From: Neptuniibacter victor
GTDB lineage: Bacteria > Pseudomonadota > Gammaproteobacteria > Pseudomonadales > Balneatricaceae
DNA: 64,000 nucleotides
Assembly: GCA_027943745.1 (NCBI GenBank)
Contig: AP025763.1
Location: forward strand, 1,426,001-1,490,000
Reading direction: 5' to 3'
Part shown: piece by piece, positions 17,794-27,418 of the stretch
How the letters are laid out: the number at the start of each line of letters is the position of its first letter
Numbering within the stretch: position 1 is the stretch's first letter
The notes under the pieces: model-generated
The model's input: the letters and a program-made list of their open reading frames with translations, nothing else
Databases searched by the model: none
What the model was told of the DNA's origin: nothing
Translations under genes and position numbers: made by a program

Positions 17794-18555
17794 TTGACTC
17801 AGTTTAGGCCTTGTATTGATCTTCATCAGGGGCAGGTAAAACAGATCGTAGGTGGCAGTCTGAATGATCAGGGTGCTGATACCAATTATGTCAGCGCGTT
17901 TGATGCGGCTCATTACGCAGGATTGTACAAAAAGCATCAGCTTACGGGTGGTCATGTCATTGCTTTAGGCCCAGGAAATAAAGAGGAGGTCTTGAAAGCA
18001 CTCGCCGAGTGGCCTCAGGGGTTACAGTTTGGTGGGGGGGTGAACGAGCATAACGCACAAGAGTTTCTAGATGCTGGTGCGTCTCATGTCATTGTTACTT
18101 CTTTTCTTTTTAACGAAGGGCAATTTAGTTGGGATCGACTTGAGACAATCAAGCGTATTGCTGGCCCTGAACGTTTAATATTAGATTTAAGTTGCCGACG
18201 GACTAGCACGGGATGGAATATCGCTACGGACCGCTGGCAAACCGTGACGGATACGCCGGTTAATCGGGAAACTTTAGCGGCGTTGAGTGAACACTGTGCT
18301 GAGTTTTTGATTCATGCAGCTGATGTCGAAGGGTTGCAGGCTGGGATTGATAAAGAGTTAGTTGAGCTTTTGGGGCAGCATTGTACGGTGCCGGTTACTT
18401 ACGCTGGTGGCGCTCGCTCGCTTGAAGATTTGCAACTCGTCAGTGAGCTTTCAAATGGACGTGTTGACCTTACGATTGGCAGTGCATTGGATATATTTGG
18501 TGGTTCAGGGGTGACTTTAGAAGAGTGTATCGCGTGGAATCACCGCCAGTCATAA
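17794..18555 (+). CDS. hisA: Eukaryotic-type HisA (ProFAR isomerase)
   Basis: The 253-residue TIM-barrel protein matches the eukaryotic HIS6-type phosphoribosylformimino-5-aminoimidazole carboxamide ribotide isomerase rather than the usual bacterial HisA. Recognisable blocks shared with yeast His6 are CIDLHQGQVKQIVGGSL, FGGGVNEHNAQEFL, the LDLSCRRTSTGW/DRWQT region, FLIHAADVEGL, TYAGGARSLEDLQLVSELS and LTIGSALDIFGG. The enzyme performs the fourth step of histidine synthesis. Translation starts at TTG (17794), supported by AGGGAG at 17782-17787. No other his gene is near, so it stands apart from a histidine operon. Either it replaces the bacterial enzyme or it is a second copy; this window cannot tell which. 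Confidence 0.9.
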   Translation: MTQFRPCIDLHQGQVKQIVGGSLNDQGADTNYVSAFDAAHYAGLYKKHQLTGGHVIALGPGNKEEVLKALAEWPQGLQFGGGVNEHNAQEFLDAGASHVIVTSFLFNEGQFSWDRLETIKRIAGPERLILDLSCRRTSTGWNIATDRWQTVTDTPVNRETLAALSEHCAEFLIHAADVEGLQAGIDKELVELLGQHCTVPVTYAGGARSLEDLQLVSELSNGRVDLTIGSALDIFGGSGVTLEECIAWNHRQS

Positions 18556-18565
18556 AGCGTGTAAC

Positions 18566-18594
18566 AAGGCTAGGTTAAGGATTAACCTAGCCTT
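18566..18594. terminator. Bidirectional terminator between hisA and msrAB
   Basis: AAGGCTAGGTTAA (18566-18578) and TTAACCTAGCCTT (18582-18594) are perfectly complementary around a 3-base GGA loop. It lies between two convergent genes, 11 bases after hisA and 10 bases after msrAB, and can serve both. Confidence 0.85.
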
Positions 18595-18603
18595 TGCTCT
18601 ATG

Positions 18604-19740
18604 TTATTCGAAGAGGGATGCAAATTGGCTATAACCTTCTTCAGTCAGCTTTTCTTTGGGAATAAAGCGTAAAGAAGCGGAGTTTATACAATAGCGTAAG
18701 CCCGTTGGCGCTGGTCCATCAGTGAAAACATGGCCTAAATGTGAGTTTGCCGCAGGGCTACGTACTTCCACCCGTTTCATAAATAGTGAGTTGTCCTCAT
18801 GCTCAACTATGGAAACGCCTTCAATTGGTTTCGTAAAACTGGGCCACCCCGTTCCTGATTTAAACTTATCTGCAGATGAAAATAGGGGCTCACCACTAAT
18901 AATATCTACATAGATACCGTCGCGCTTTTCATTCCAGTAGGCATTTTCAAAGGGGCGCTCAGTACCATCCTCTTGAGTCACATTATATTGAATAGGAGTC
19001 AGTACCGATCTGAGGTAGTGCTCAGAAGGTGTTACGAACTGGTTTGCAGCAACATCTGCTTCTGACGGCTTATGTTTAAATTGGCTGTAATCAATTTTGA
19101 TATCATCTCCCCATACCTTATTTAAGAATTGATCACGGCCGGATCCATTTCTGTAATAGCTATAGCGAATAGGGTTTCGTTGGTAATAATCTTGATGATA
19201 ATCCTCAGCAGGATAAAACTCGGTATACTGAGTAATCTCGGTGGCCATTGGTTTACTATAAACGCCAGAAGCGGCGAGTTTGGCTATAGAGGCTTCCGCG
19301 ACCGTTTTTTGTGCTTGATTGTGATAGAACACAGCAGGTCTATATTGTCGTCCTCTATCGACAAATTGGCCGCCACCATCCGTAGGATTCATTTCGCGCC
19401 ACAGTCGCTCTAGTAAACCTTCATAAGAGATAACGTTGGGATCATAAAAAACTTGAACTGCCTCAGTATGTTTGGTTTGTCCTGATGCAACTTCTTTGTA
19501 GGTAGGGTTTGGTTTTACACCACCGCTATAACCTGAAATGACTTGGACCACACCGTCAAGTTTTTCAAAATCAGATTCAGTGCACCAAAAGCACCCGCCA
19601 GCAAAGGTGGCGACCGCCAGCTGATTTGCAATTTTTGTTGGGGCAACAGTGGTAGCTGTGTTGCTTTCTGTCCCGGTAACTAAGGTTGTAAGCCCTAAGC
19701 CGCTAAGGGTGAGGATCGATGCAATGGCAATTTTTTTCAT
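18604..19740 (-). CDS. msrAB: Secreted MsrA-MsrB fusion methionine sulfoxide reductase
   Basis: From the ATG at 19740 the product has 378 residues, beginning with a signal peptide ([19 protein letters not shown]). MsrA follows with catalytic GGCFWC, YSGG and the QYRPAVFYH segment. MsrB ends the protein, with [31 protein letters not shown] and the catalytic Cys in RYC. The CxxC zinc sites found in many MsrB proteins are absent; that region reads [11 protein letters not shown]. The two activities repair S- and R-methionine sulfoxide in envelope proteins, as in Neisseria PilB. The frame stays open 84 bases upstream, but that extension would hide the signal peptide, so I reject it. Confidence 0.93.
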   Translation of the reverse strand: MKKIAIASILTLSGLGLTTLVTGTESNTATTVAPTKIANQLAVATFAGGCFWCTESDFEKLDGVVQVISGYSGGVKPNPTYKEVASGQTKHTEAVQVFYDPNVISYEGLLERLWREMNPTDGGGQFVDRGRQYRPAVFYHNQAQKTVAEASIAKLAASGVYSKPMATEITQYTEFYPAEDYHQDYYQRNPIRYSYYRNGSGRDQFLNKVWGDDIKIDYSQFKHKPSEADVAANQFVTPSEHYLRSVLTPIQYNVTQEDGTERPFENAYWNEKRDGIYVDIISGEPLFSSADKFKSGTGWPSFTKPIEGVSIVEHEDNSLFMKRVEVRSPAANSHLGHVFTDGPAPTGLRYCINSASLRFIPKEKLTEEGYSQFASLFE

Positions 19741-19958
19741 ATGAATCTGAGACCTGTAAATTCTTGTATTGCGTTTTAGAGGTGTTTTTTTATTTTTGGT
19801 TCCAAAAAAATTAGTATTTATCAACAGGCGAATATTTATATGTTTGCTATGATTATTGCAGAGTAAGCGGGACTGAGCTGCTAATTGGTTATCAGTTGCC
19901 TATAGGGAACAAGGATGTATATAGGCTTAGGAAATGGCATAGCCTTAAGGAATAAAAG

Positions 19959-20204
19959 ATGCTTTTAGATACCTTCAAAAAAGAGATTCAATCGCCCTGT
20001 ATTAGAAATTGCTGCCTCGATGAAAATGATGTCTGTGTAGGATGCTTTCGTTCATTAGATGAAATTTTACAATGGAGTAAGGTGGATGAAGAGGCTAAAA
20101 GGTTGATCTTAATGAGAACGCAGACTCGTCGAAAGATGGCCTCTGATATCGTTGAAACTCCATTCGCCTCTGGCCTTTCTAATACTAATGTAAAAGCGTT
20201 ATAG
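19959..20204 (+). CDS. DUF1289 family protein
   Basis: An 81-residue protein whose N-terminal half has the DUF1289 pattern of four cysteines: SPCIRNCCLDENDVCVGCFRSLDEILQWS. The Cys arrangement (C-x3-C/C...C-x2-C) suggests a metal or Fe-S site, although the function of the family is not established. The C-terminal third is variable and unremarkable. An AAGGA site (19947-19951) precedes the ATG. It lies alone between msrAB and the chemotaxis operon. Confidence 0.85.
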   Translation: MLLDTFKKEIQSPCIRNCCLDENDVCVGCFRSLDEILQWSKVDEEAKRLILMRTQTRRKMASDIVETPFASGLSNTNVKAL

Positions 20205-20337
20205 ATCATGTAGATGGTTCAAATAATGTACATTGGTACTAGTATTCATAAAATTCGCCCTTAACAACTCGTTTTTTTGTAAAACCCTTTGACATATTGT
20301 TGTAGTTAAGCGAGTTTTATAGTTAATTGTTAGACGT

Positions 20338-20355
20338 GCAGGAATTCAATCCTGC
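20338..20355 (+). promoter_or_regulatory. Short hairpin upstream of the chemotaxis operon
   Basis: GCAGGA (20338-20343) pairs with TCCTGC (20350-20355) around ATTCAA, 43 bases before the first gene of the cluster. A TTGACA hexamer at 20289-20294 lies further upstream, but no well-spaced -10 follows it. The hairpin may be a leader element or a protein site. Confidence 0.35.
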
Positions 20356-20398
20356 TATTATATTTGGATGGTTTTAGTTAGATCAGTGGAGCTTTTGT

Positions 20399-20680
20399 AT
20401 GGCATCTGGCAGCACTCTCAAGTTACCTGAAGAGATCTCAATCGCTAATGTGAATGAATGGAAAGGGAAACTTGTTGATTTTATGAGTGAACCTAGCCCT
20501 TATACGCTAGACGGAAGTGAGCTTCAGAGGCTTGATACCGCAGCCATTCAGCTGCTTTTAGCATTCACGACTAAACTAGGATCTCAAGAAAAGGATTTTT
20601 CATGGCAAAGCCCTTCGCCGGCTTTGCTTAAAACTGCTGATTTGCTTGGCTTAAAAGAAGCATTATCTATCAAAAAATGA
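20399..20680 (+). CDS. STAS-domain protein leading the chemotaxis operon
   Basis: A 93-residue single-domain STAS protein (MlaB/SpoIIAA-like fold). The core LDGSELQRLDTAAIQLLLAF carries Thr where the phosphoacceptor or ligand-contact residue sits. It has a good GTGGAG ribosome site before the ATG at 20399. It is 33 bases upstream of cheY, on the same strand and probably in the same operon. Similar small STAS proteins precede cheY in Che clusters of Vibrio and other marine gammaproteobacteria. It might be a client of the RR-PP2C-HATPase protein encoded at the other end of this cluster; that is inference. Confidence 0.82.
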   Translation: MASGSTLKLPEEISIANVNEWKGKLVDFMSEPSPYTLDGSELQRLDTAAIQLLLAFTTKLGSQEKDFSWQSPSPALLKTADLLGLKEALSIKK

Positions 20681-20713
20681 TTGACTGAATTCGGTTGTAT
20701 TGGAGACGAATAA

Positions 20714-21076
20714 ATGGCTAGCATCTTAGTTGTCGATGACTCAGCTTCCCTGAGAAACATGGTGACATTTACCCTGAAGCAAGAAGGCTATCAGGTGGTT
20801 GAAGCGGGCAATGGGCAAGAAGCTCTAGGTAAAGCTCAAGGCGCACGATTTGACTTGGTATTGACGGATGTAAATATGCCAATAATGGATGGTATTACGT
20901 TATGCGCTGAATTACGTAAATTACCTGCCTTTAAGTTTACCCCTATCTTAGTTTTAACAACGGAGAGTTCGCCTGAAATGAAACAGCGAGGTAAAGGCGC
21001 TGGGGCAACCGGTTGGCTAGTCAAACCATTTAACCCTGAAAAGCTGTTAAGTACGATTAAACGCGTTGTAAGGTAG
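20714..21076 (+). CDS. cheY: Chemotaxis response regulator CheY
   Basis: A single 120-residue receiver domain. VVDDSASLR has the acidic pair, the phosphoacceptor Asp lies in LVLTDVNMP (about 53), the conserved Thr in LTTESS and Lys in VKPF. There is no output domain. Phosphorylated by CheA (next gene), such proteins bind the flagellar switch or act as phosphate sinks. No CheZ is visible here. The gene is 8 bases ahead of cheA. Confidence 0.93.
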   Translation: MASILVVDDSASLRNMVTFTLKQEGYQVVEAGNGQEALGKAQGARFDLVLTDVNMPIMDGITLCAELRKLPAFKFTPILVLTTESSPEMKQRGKGAGATGWLVKPFNPEKLLSTIKRVVR

Positions 21077-21083
21077 CGATTGA

Positions 21084-23597
21084 ATGAGTATTGATCTTTC
21101 TCAATTTATTTCGACCTTTTTAGAAGAAAGCTACGAAGGCTTGGAAATTATGGAATCTAGTCTACTCGACCTAGATTCCGCTGATGAAGAAACGATCAAT
21201 ACTATCTTCCGTGCTGCTCACTCGATCAAGGGGGGGGCTGGCACGTTTGGTTTTTCAGAAGTTGCTGATTTTACTCATGTTGTAGAAACGCTGCTGGATG
21301 AGTTACGCAGCGGCAAGCAAGATATTAGCCCTCCTCTGGTTAATCTATTATTAGAATCTGTAGATTGTATCAAAGCGCTTTTAGAAGCGGCTCAAGATGG
21401 CCCTGAAGCCGATGCTGATGTGGTCTCGTCGGTACAAACTCGTTTAGAACAGGCCCTAGGGGGAGGAAACATTGAGCAATGTTGCTCTGAGCCAGTGCCT
21501 GAAAGTAATGCTCAAGCAGAAGCCACTACTGCTGTTGATAATCAGTCGGCTGCAGGCAGTGTCGGTTGCTGGAAAATAACATTTATTCCCAATGAAGATT
21601 TGTTGCAAAGTGGTCATGAGCCATCTTTCATGTTTGAGGCGCTTAAAGATTTAGGCGAGCTGAAAATACTGCCTAATAAGAGCGCTTTGCCTAAGTTTTC
21701 TAAACTTAACCCCGAATCGATATACCTGAGTTGGAACTTGGTCCTCATCTCTGACTGCAGCGCTGAAGATGTTAGCGAAATTTTTGAGTGGGTCGAGGAT
21801 GAATGTGAATTAGTGATCGAACGTTCGGCCACTGAGGAATCCCAGACTAAGGCTGAGCCCGGTTGGGTTATACACTTTACGCCATTTGAAACACTGCTCG
21901 AAACGGGAAATGAGCCTAGCTTTATGCTGGAAGCGCTATCCGATCTTGGTTCTGTTGATGTTACTACCCGTATTGAAAACTTACCTGAGTTAAGCGCGCT
22001 TGACCCTGAAAAACTTTACCTTTCTTGGGTTATTAATCTCTATTCTGAATGCAGCGAAGAAGATGTTCGTGAAGTGTTTGAATGGGTAGAAGATGAATGC
22101 AGTTTAACGGTCACCGCATTAGATTCATCGCTGCAAGCTGACGCATCTGCTGTGGAAACAGAAGTAAGTGCGCAAGCAGATGTTAGTGCCCTTACATTAG
22201 ATCCCCAGGTTGACACCGCCCCAGTTTCAGATCCGGAGCCTTCTTTGGAGACTGTAGGGGTGCCTAGTGAACCTTCCATTGATCAGTCGAAGGTGAAGCC
22301 GGAAAAAACGATCTCGGCTAGTAAAAAAGCCAAACCAGCCGCCGAAAGTAGCTCAATTCGTGTTGATACAGATAAAATTGATGCGCTCATTAACCGAGTA
22401 GGTGAGTTAGTGATTACCCAAGCAATGCTGGGTCAAGTAGGCGATGAGCTTGCAGAGATATCTGCTGGCTCAGAAGTCGAACGCTTACAGGCAGGTTTGG
22501 ATCAACTGGAACGTAATACTCGAGATCTTCAAGAGGATGTTATGCGCGTGCGCATGCTTCCTATTAGCTTTGTTTTTAACCGTTTTCCACGATTAGTCCA
22601 TGACGTAAGTGGGAAACTAGGGAAAAAAGTTGAGCTGGTTATTACCGGTGAACAGACAGAGATAGATAAAACTGTGATGGAGAAAATCGGTGACCCGATG
22701 GTCCACCTGATTCGGAACTCGTTAGATCATGGTTTAGAAACGCCTGAAGAGCGTGTGGCTGCTGGTAAGCCGGAAATGGGTAAAGTCGAACTTGATGCAT
22801 ATCATCAAGGCGGGTTTATCATTATAGATATTACGGATGACGGTCGCGGTTTAAATACTGAAAAAATCTATCAAAAAGCGTTAGATAAAGGCTTGATTAC
22901 CGCTGATCAGGTTTTAACAGACAGTGAGATTAATGAGCTTGTCTTTAAACCCGGCTTTTCAACGGCGGATGCGGTAAGTGATCTATCCGGTCGAGGTGTT
23001 GGTATGGATGTGGTTCGCCGCAATATCGAATCCTTAGGGGGGCATGTCAGTGTAAGGTCCGAACCAGGTCATGGCTCAACGTTTAGTGTTAGTTTACCTT
23101 TGACGCTGGCCATACTTGATGGACAGCTTGTTCGTATTCACAATGAAACTTACATCATCCCACTGATTGCCATTGTTGAAACTATTTTGGCAGATAGCAA
23201 TTCAGTGAGCCCGATCGCGGGGGAGAATAAGTTACTCCACTTTAGAGATGAGTATATCCCGCTGATTAATCTTCGCTCCCTCTTTAAGCTGCCAAAACCG
23301 GAAGACAAAGCCGAAAGCTCTTTGATTGCGATTGTTGAAAATGGTGGGCAAAAAGTTGGATTGGTTGTTGACGAACTTTTTGGTCAGCAGCAGGTAGTGA
23401 TAAAGAGTTTAGAAGTTAACTTTAAGCGTATCGAAGGTTTCGCAGGCGCGACTATCTTAGGCGATGGCAGTGTTGCGCTAATCTTGGATGTTGCAGGTTT
23501 AATGAAGCGTGGGCTTAATTTTGAATCGGCTGCTACCGCTAAGAAACGAAATGAAATATTCAGAAATAGTGTCGGGCAGCACGGGGTTGTCGCATGA
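21084..23597 (+). CDS. cheA: Chemotaxis histidine kinase CheA
   Basis: The 837-residue kinase has an Hpt/P1 domain with the phosphorylated His46 (AAHSIKGGAGTFGF). Two copies of a ~85-residue domain follow at 161-246 and 259-344, both ending in FEWVEDEC. After a low-complexity Ala/Glu/Ser/Pro linker comes the dimerisation helix (IDALINRVGELVITQAML), then the HATPase with HLIRNSLDHGLE, DDGRGLN and GRGVGMDVVRRNI, and a C-terminal CheW-like P5 domain. The duplicated domain is familiar from some CheA proteins and may act in CheY binding or regulation in place of a standard P2. cheW starts at the overlapping ATGA of its stop codon. Confidence 0.96.
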   Translation: MSIDLSQFISTFLEESYEGLEIMESSLLDLDSADEETINTIFRAAHSIKGGAGTFGFSEVADFTHVVETLLDELRSGKQDISPPLVNLLLESVDCIKALLEAAQDGPEADADVVSSVQTRLEQALGGGNIEQCCSEPVPESNAQAEATTAVDNQSAAGSVGCWKITFIPNEDLLQSGHEPSFMFEALKDLGELKILPNKSALPKFSKLNPESIYLSWNLVLISDCSAEDVSEIFEWVEDECELVIERSATEESQTKAEPGWVIHFTPFETLLETGNEPSFMLEALSDLGSVDVTTRIENLPELSALDPEKLYLSWVINLYSECSEEDVREVFEWVEDECSLTVTALDSSLQADASAVETEVSAQADVSALTLDPQVDTAPVSDPEPSLETVGVPSEPSIDQSKVKPEKTISASKKAKPAAESSSIRVDTDKIDALINRVGELVITQAMLGQVGDELAEISAGSEVERLQAGLDQLERNTRDLQEDVMRVRMLPISFVFNRFPRLVHDVSGKLGKKVELVITGEQTEIDKTVMEKIGDPMVHLIRNSLDHGLETPEERVAAGKPEMGKVELDAYHQGGFIIIDITDDGRGLNTEKIYQKALDKGLITADQVLTDSEINELVFKPGFSTADAVSDLSGRGVGMDVVRRNIESLGGHVSVRSEPGHGSTFSVSLPLTLAILDGQLVRIHNETYIIPLIAIVETILADSNSVSPIAGENKLLHFRDEYIPLINLRSLFKLPKPEDKAESSLIAIVENGGQKVGLVVDELFGQQQVVIKSLEVNFKRIEGFAGATILGDGSVALILDVAGLMKRGLNFESAATAKKRNEIFRNSVGQHGVVA

Positions 23598-24115
23598 CGG
23601 ATACTGAGTGGCAGCAACAGTCAGATATGTTAGAGCAAAAAACGGATGGTCAGCAATATCTTAGTTTTTTACTCGACGATGAAGAATATGGTGTTGATAT
23701 TCTGCGTGTTCAGGAACTACGTGGTTGGACACCTGTTACTCATGTTCCTGATATGCCTAATTATTTAAAAGGTGTCTTAAATTTACGTGGGGCGATCATT
23801 CCAGTTGTTGATCTGCGGGAACGATTCGGACTAGAGAAAATAGGTTATGGTCCTACAACGGTCGTTATTGTTATTAAAGTTGATAGCGGAAGTTGTGAGC
23901 GAGTGATGGGTATTATCGTCGATGCTGTTGCTGAAACTTATACCTTGTCAGCAGATGAGATACAGCCTGCTCCTCAAATTGGAGGCGTAATAAATTCTGA
24001 GTTTATTACAGGGCTTGTCGCGCAAGAAGACAAAATGATTGTCCTAATGGATATCGACGAATTAATGAATTCAGATGAGTTGGCGATTGATCAACTAGCA
24101 AATACCGAAGTATAA
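23594..24115 (+). CDS. cheW: Chemotaxis coupling protein CheW
   Basis: A 173-residue CheW protein. It has an SH3-like double barrel with YLSFLLDDEEYGVDILRVQEL, LNLRGAIIPVVDLR and GIIVDAVAETYTL, which couples receptors to the kinase. The start overlaps the cheA stop codon by four bases (ATGA), which implies translational coupling. A ~15-residue acidic/polar N-terminal extension precedes the domain. Confidence 0.95.
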   Translation: MTDTEWQQQSDMLEQKTDGQQYLSFLLDDEEYGVDILRVQELRGWTPVTHVPDMPNYLKGVLNLRGAIIPVVDLRERFGLEKIGYGPTTVVIVIKVDSGSCERVMGIIVDAVAETYTLSADEIQPAPQIGGVINSEFITGLVAQEDKMIVLMDIDELMNSDELAIDQLANTEV

Positions 24116-24138
24116 GCACGGGGTGCGGAGGGTAAAAG

Positions 24139-26496
24139 ATGAAAATCAATGAGCCGGTAACGGATCAAGAAGTTAAGCTCAGAGATGGTCAGGAGTTAGT
24201 TACTAAAACTAATCTGAAAGGGATTATTACTTATACAAACCCTGATTTTATAGAGATCAGTGGTTTTAGTCGCGAAGAACTGGTTGGGAAAAATCATAAC
24301 CTTGTTCGTCATCCCGATATGCCTCCCGCTGCTTTTAAAGATCTATGGGAAACATTAAAGCTTGGCAGACCATGGTCAAAGTTGGTTAAAAACCGTTGTA
24401 AAAATGGTGATTACTACTGGGTAAAAGCGAATGTGACGCCTATTTTCCGTAATGGTGAAATAGTCGAATATATGTCTGTTCGTACTAGGCCCTCAGCTGA
24501 AGAGGTCGAGCAAGCAAGTGCCCTGTATGCCAAATTAAAGCGAAACGAAGCATCTATTCCGTCGCCAAGTCGAGTTGCCAGTTCTAATTTGTCAGGTGAA
24601 ATTTCAAAGTTTGCAACGATCGCTGTTGTTCTTGCGCTGATCATTAACGCGGCACTGTATTTTGCAGGTGCACCAAGCATTGCGCTAATGGCAGGGCCTA
24701 TTGCTGCGTTCCTCGTTATGCTTTGGGGAGCATCTAGTTGCTTAAATAATCGAGTGATTACGCCTCTTAATGAAGCTAAGCGACATATGCTGGATGTGAC
24801 CGAAGGGGAATATTTAGCGCCGATTCCGTTGGATGAGCCAGGTGAAACAGGCGAACTGAAACGCATTGTTAAAATACTGGCGGTTAAGCTAGGTTACGAA
24901 GTTAACGATGCAAAGGAAGCGGCAAAACGATCGCAACGTATTAAAGTTGCATTAGATAACGTCTCTTCTAATGTCATGTTAGCGGATAACGATGGTGAGA
25001 TTATCTACTGCAATGATGCCGTCATCAATATGATGCGCAATGCACAGGAAGATATCCGTGAAAAACTCCCTGATTTTAATGCTGATACGATCCTAGGCTC
25101 GAATTTTGATATTTTTCATGAGAACCCAGAGCATCAGCGCCGTATGCTCGATGGTTTGAAAAGCACCTTCAACGGTAAAATCAAGGTAGGGAAGCGTAGT
25201 TTCCGTTTGATAGCAAATCCAGTGATTGATGACCAGAAAGTACGTTTAGGTACGGTGGTTGAATGGATGGATATTACGGATCAATTGATTGCTGAAGAGC
25301 AGGTAGAACAGTTAATTGAGAAAGCATCTCATGGTGAATTAGATGAGCGTCTAGATGTTCAGATCTATACAGGCTTTATGCAGAATATCGCCTCGGGTGT
25401 GAATCAGATGTTAGATGCTGTAGTAGAGCCTTTGAGAGAAGTGAAACGAGTATTGAATGCTCTGTCTGAAGGCGATCTGACTCAACAAATGAGTGGCGAT
25501 TTCCGGGGTGAGTTTTCAGAATTGAATGATTCTCTCAATAGCTCTATCCGTAATTTAAATCATATGGTCGGTGAAATACGTTCAGCTGGACGTAGTATCA
25601 CGACAGGCGCTTCAGAAATTTCTAGCGGTAATGCGACGTTGAGTTCGCGTACTGAAGCGCAAGCTGCCAGCCTTCAGGAAACGGCTGCTAGCATGGAGCA
25701 GATGACTAGCACAGTTAAACAGAATGCAGATAATGCTGATGAAGCACGAGTACTGGCAACTGATGCCCAGACATTGGCAGAAAAAGGCGGTGATATTTCC
25801 AATAAAGTTGTCACTTCGATGGGTGATATTCGAGCAAGTTCTACTAAAATTGCCGAAATTATCGGAGTGATAGATGAGATAGCCTTCCAGACTAACCTGT
25901 TGGCATTGAATGCGGCAGTAGAGGCTGCGCGTGCAGGTGAGCAAGGTCGTGGTTTCGCGGTAGTCGCTTCGGAAGTACGTAGTCTTGCCCAGCGTAGTGC
26001 GAGTGCGGCTAAAGAGATTAAAGAGCTTATCAGTGATAGCGTTGAAAAAGTTGAAGAGGGCGGTCTCTTTGTTGATGAATCCGGTAAGGCGCTTGCCGAA
26101 ATTATGGGTTCGATCAAAAACGTTTCAACGATTATCAGTGAGATCGCTGCGGCCAGTCGTGAGCAAGCAATTGGTATAGAGCAGGTTAATATTGCTGTAA
26201 CTCAAATGGATGAAGGCACACAGCAGAATGCCGCGCTAGTTGAGCAAGTGGCTGCCGCATCTTCCTCTATGGAAGAGCAAGCGGGTCAGCTGCAAGGTTT
26301 AGTTAATCAGTTTGAAGTGTCGGAGCAAGAGTCCGACGCCGCTAATGCTATATCCACGCCGTCATCGATGGGACGTTTACGTGAGCTTGCATCACAAAAG
26401 ACGGTCAAACCCGTTAATGAAAAGAGACGTTCCCAGCCCGCGCCCCAGCCCGTAATTACAACGGGTGGGAGTGATGATGAGTGGGAAGAGTTTTAA
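24139..26496 (+). CDS. PAS-containing chemoreceptor with C-terminal xWxxF tether
   Basis: This 785-residue Aer-like receptor has an N-terminal PAS domain (about 20-120; [33 protein letters not shown]) and two close TM helices (about 152-200) with almost no periplasmic loop. A HAMP segment, a second PAS-like region (about 265-385), a further HAMP-like linker and the methyl-accepting domain (about 480-750) follow. The signalling tip reads [20 protein letters not shown]. The chain ends in EWEEF, the pentapeptide that tethers CheR and CheB. The PAS pair suggests sensing of redox, oxygen or energy state from the cytoplasm. The gene lies between cheW and cheR, as in the Che2 cluster of P. aeruginosa (Aer-2/McpB). 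Confidence 0.92.
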   Translation: MKINEPVTDQEVKLRDGQELVTKTNLKGIITYTNPDFIEISGFSREELVGKNHNLVRHPDMPPAAFKDLWETLKLGRPWSKLVKNRCKNGDYYWVKANVTPIFRNGEIVEYMSVRTRPSAEEVEQASALYAKLKRNEASIPSPSRVASSNLSGEISKFATIAVVLALIINAALYFAGAPSIALMAGPIAAFLVMLWGASSCLNNRVITPLNEAKRHMLDVTEGEYLAPIPLDEPGETGELKRIVKILAVKLGYEVNDAKEAAKRSQRIKVALDNVSSNVMLADNDGEIIYCNDAVINMMRNAQEDIREKLPDFNADTILGSNFDIFHENPEHQRRMLDGLKSTFNGKIKVGKRSFRLIANPVIDDQKVRLGTVVEWMDITDQLIAEEQVEQLIEKASHGELDERLDVQIYTGFMQNIASGVNQMLDAVVEPLREVKRVLNALSEGDLTQQMSGDFRGEFSELNDSLNSSIRNLNHMVGEIRSAGRSITTGASEISSGNATLSSRTEAQAASLQETAASMEQMTSTVKQNADNADEARVLATDAQTLAEKGGDISNKVVTSMGDIRASSTKIAEIIGVIDEIAFQTNLLALNAAVEAARAGEQGRGFAVVASEVRSLAQRSASAAKEIKELISDSVEKVEEGGLFVDESGKALAEIMGSIKNVSTIISEIAAASREQAIGIEQVNIAVTQMDEGTQQNAALVEQVAAASSSMEEQAGQLQGLVNQFEVSEQESDAANAISTPSSMGRLRELASQKTVKPVNEKRRSQPAPQPVITTGGSDDEWEEF

Positions 26497-26578
26497 GCGT
26501 GTTTCGCTAGAGCTTGCTGGTGCTGCCAGTAAGCTCTAAACCTTCCGTAAGCCTTACGCTTTTTCTTAAGGAACTTTG

Positions 26579-27418
26579 ATGTCATTAAGTCCAGAAAGAG
26601 ATCGTGAGTTCGACTTCACTACAAAGCATTTTGCTACGGTGAGGGATGAGCTATATGACTATGCAGGCATTGTGCTTGCTGATCATAAGCAAGATATGGC
26701 TTACAACCGATTAGTGAGACTGCTACGAGATCTTAAACTCAATAGTTTTGATGATTATCTAGCGTTTCTTGATCAGAACCCGGCAGAATTCACACAATTC
26801 ATTAATGCGTTAACAACAAATTTGACCGCTTTTTATAGAGAAAAGCATCACTTCGATTTTATTCGAGATCATATCATCCCGGAAATTGTTAACTCGGGAG
26901 AGCGAAGGATTAGGGGGTGGTCAGCAGGTTGTTCACTAGGTGAAGAACCTTACAGCTTGGCGATGACGCTTCTTGATGCGGGTGTAGATCCTCTGCGCTG
27001 GGATCTGCGGTTGTTAGCGACAGACATCGATTCGAAAGTGCTACAAAGTGCTCAGAGCGGTGTATACGCCTATGAACGCGTTAAAACCTTACCAAAGTCA
27101 CTATTGAGTCGCTGGTTTCTTAAGGGAAAAGGAAAGAGGGATGGGCATGTAAAGGTCCGTTCAGAATTACAAGATATGATCACGTTTAAATATCTTAATT
27201 TAATGCAAGATTGGCCAGTGCAAGGTCCACTCGATTTCATTTTCTGTCGTAATGTGATGATCTATTTTGACCAAGATACTCAAGCGCGTTTGTTGCAACG
27301 CATGGCTGCTTTGTTAAAGCCGAATGGGTATCTGTTTGTTGGACATTCTGAAGCCCTAGCGCGGCATGCGAGTAGCTTCCAATTGGTAGGTAAAACAATC
27401 TATAGGAAGTGTGAATAA
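26579..27418 (+). CDS. cheR: Chemotaxis methyltransferase CheR
   Basis: A 279-residue SAM-dependent glutamate O-methyltransferase. The N-terminal helical domain is followed by the catalytic domain with LTTNLTAFYREKHHF, the SAM loop GWSAGCSLGEEPYSLAM, LLATDID and FIFCRNVMIYFD. I use the ATG at 26579 with AAGGA 6 bases upstream; the preceding TTG is rejected. Its substrate is probably the adjacent receptor, which ends in the CheR-binding motif EWEEF. The TAA stop shares one base with the cheD ATG. Confidence 0.95.
   Translation: MSLSPERDREFDFTTKHFATVRDELYDYAGIVLADHKQDMAYNRLVRLLRDLKLNSFDDYLAFLDQNPAEFTQFINALTTNLTAFYREKHHFDFIRDHIIPEIVNSGERRIRGWSAGCSLGEEPYSLAMTLLDAGVDPLRWDLRLLATDIDSKVLQSAQSGVYAYERVKTLPKSLLSRWFLKGKGKRDGHVKVRSELQDMITFKYLNLMQDWPVQGPLDFIFCRNVMIYFDQDTQARLLQRMAALLKPNGYLFVGHSEALARHASSFQLVGKTIYRKCE

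Noticed and set aside
20289-20323. TTGACA as a sigma-70 promoter for the chemotaxis operon
   Set aside because: No -10 element occurs at 16-18 bases; the nearest TATAGT-like sequence is too far.
25674-26117. 147-codon minus-strand frame inside the PAS chemoreceptor gene
   Set aside because: The Ala/Ser-rich sequence is the typical antisense reading of a chemoreceptor signalling domain.
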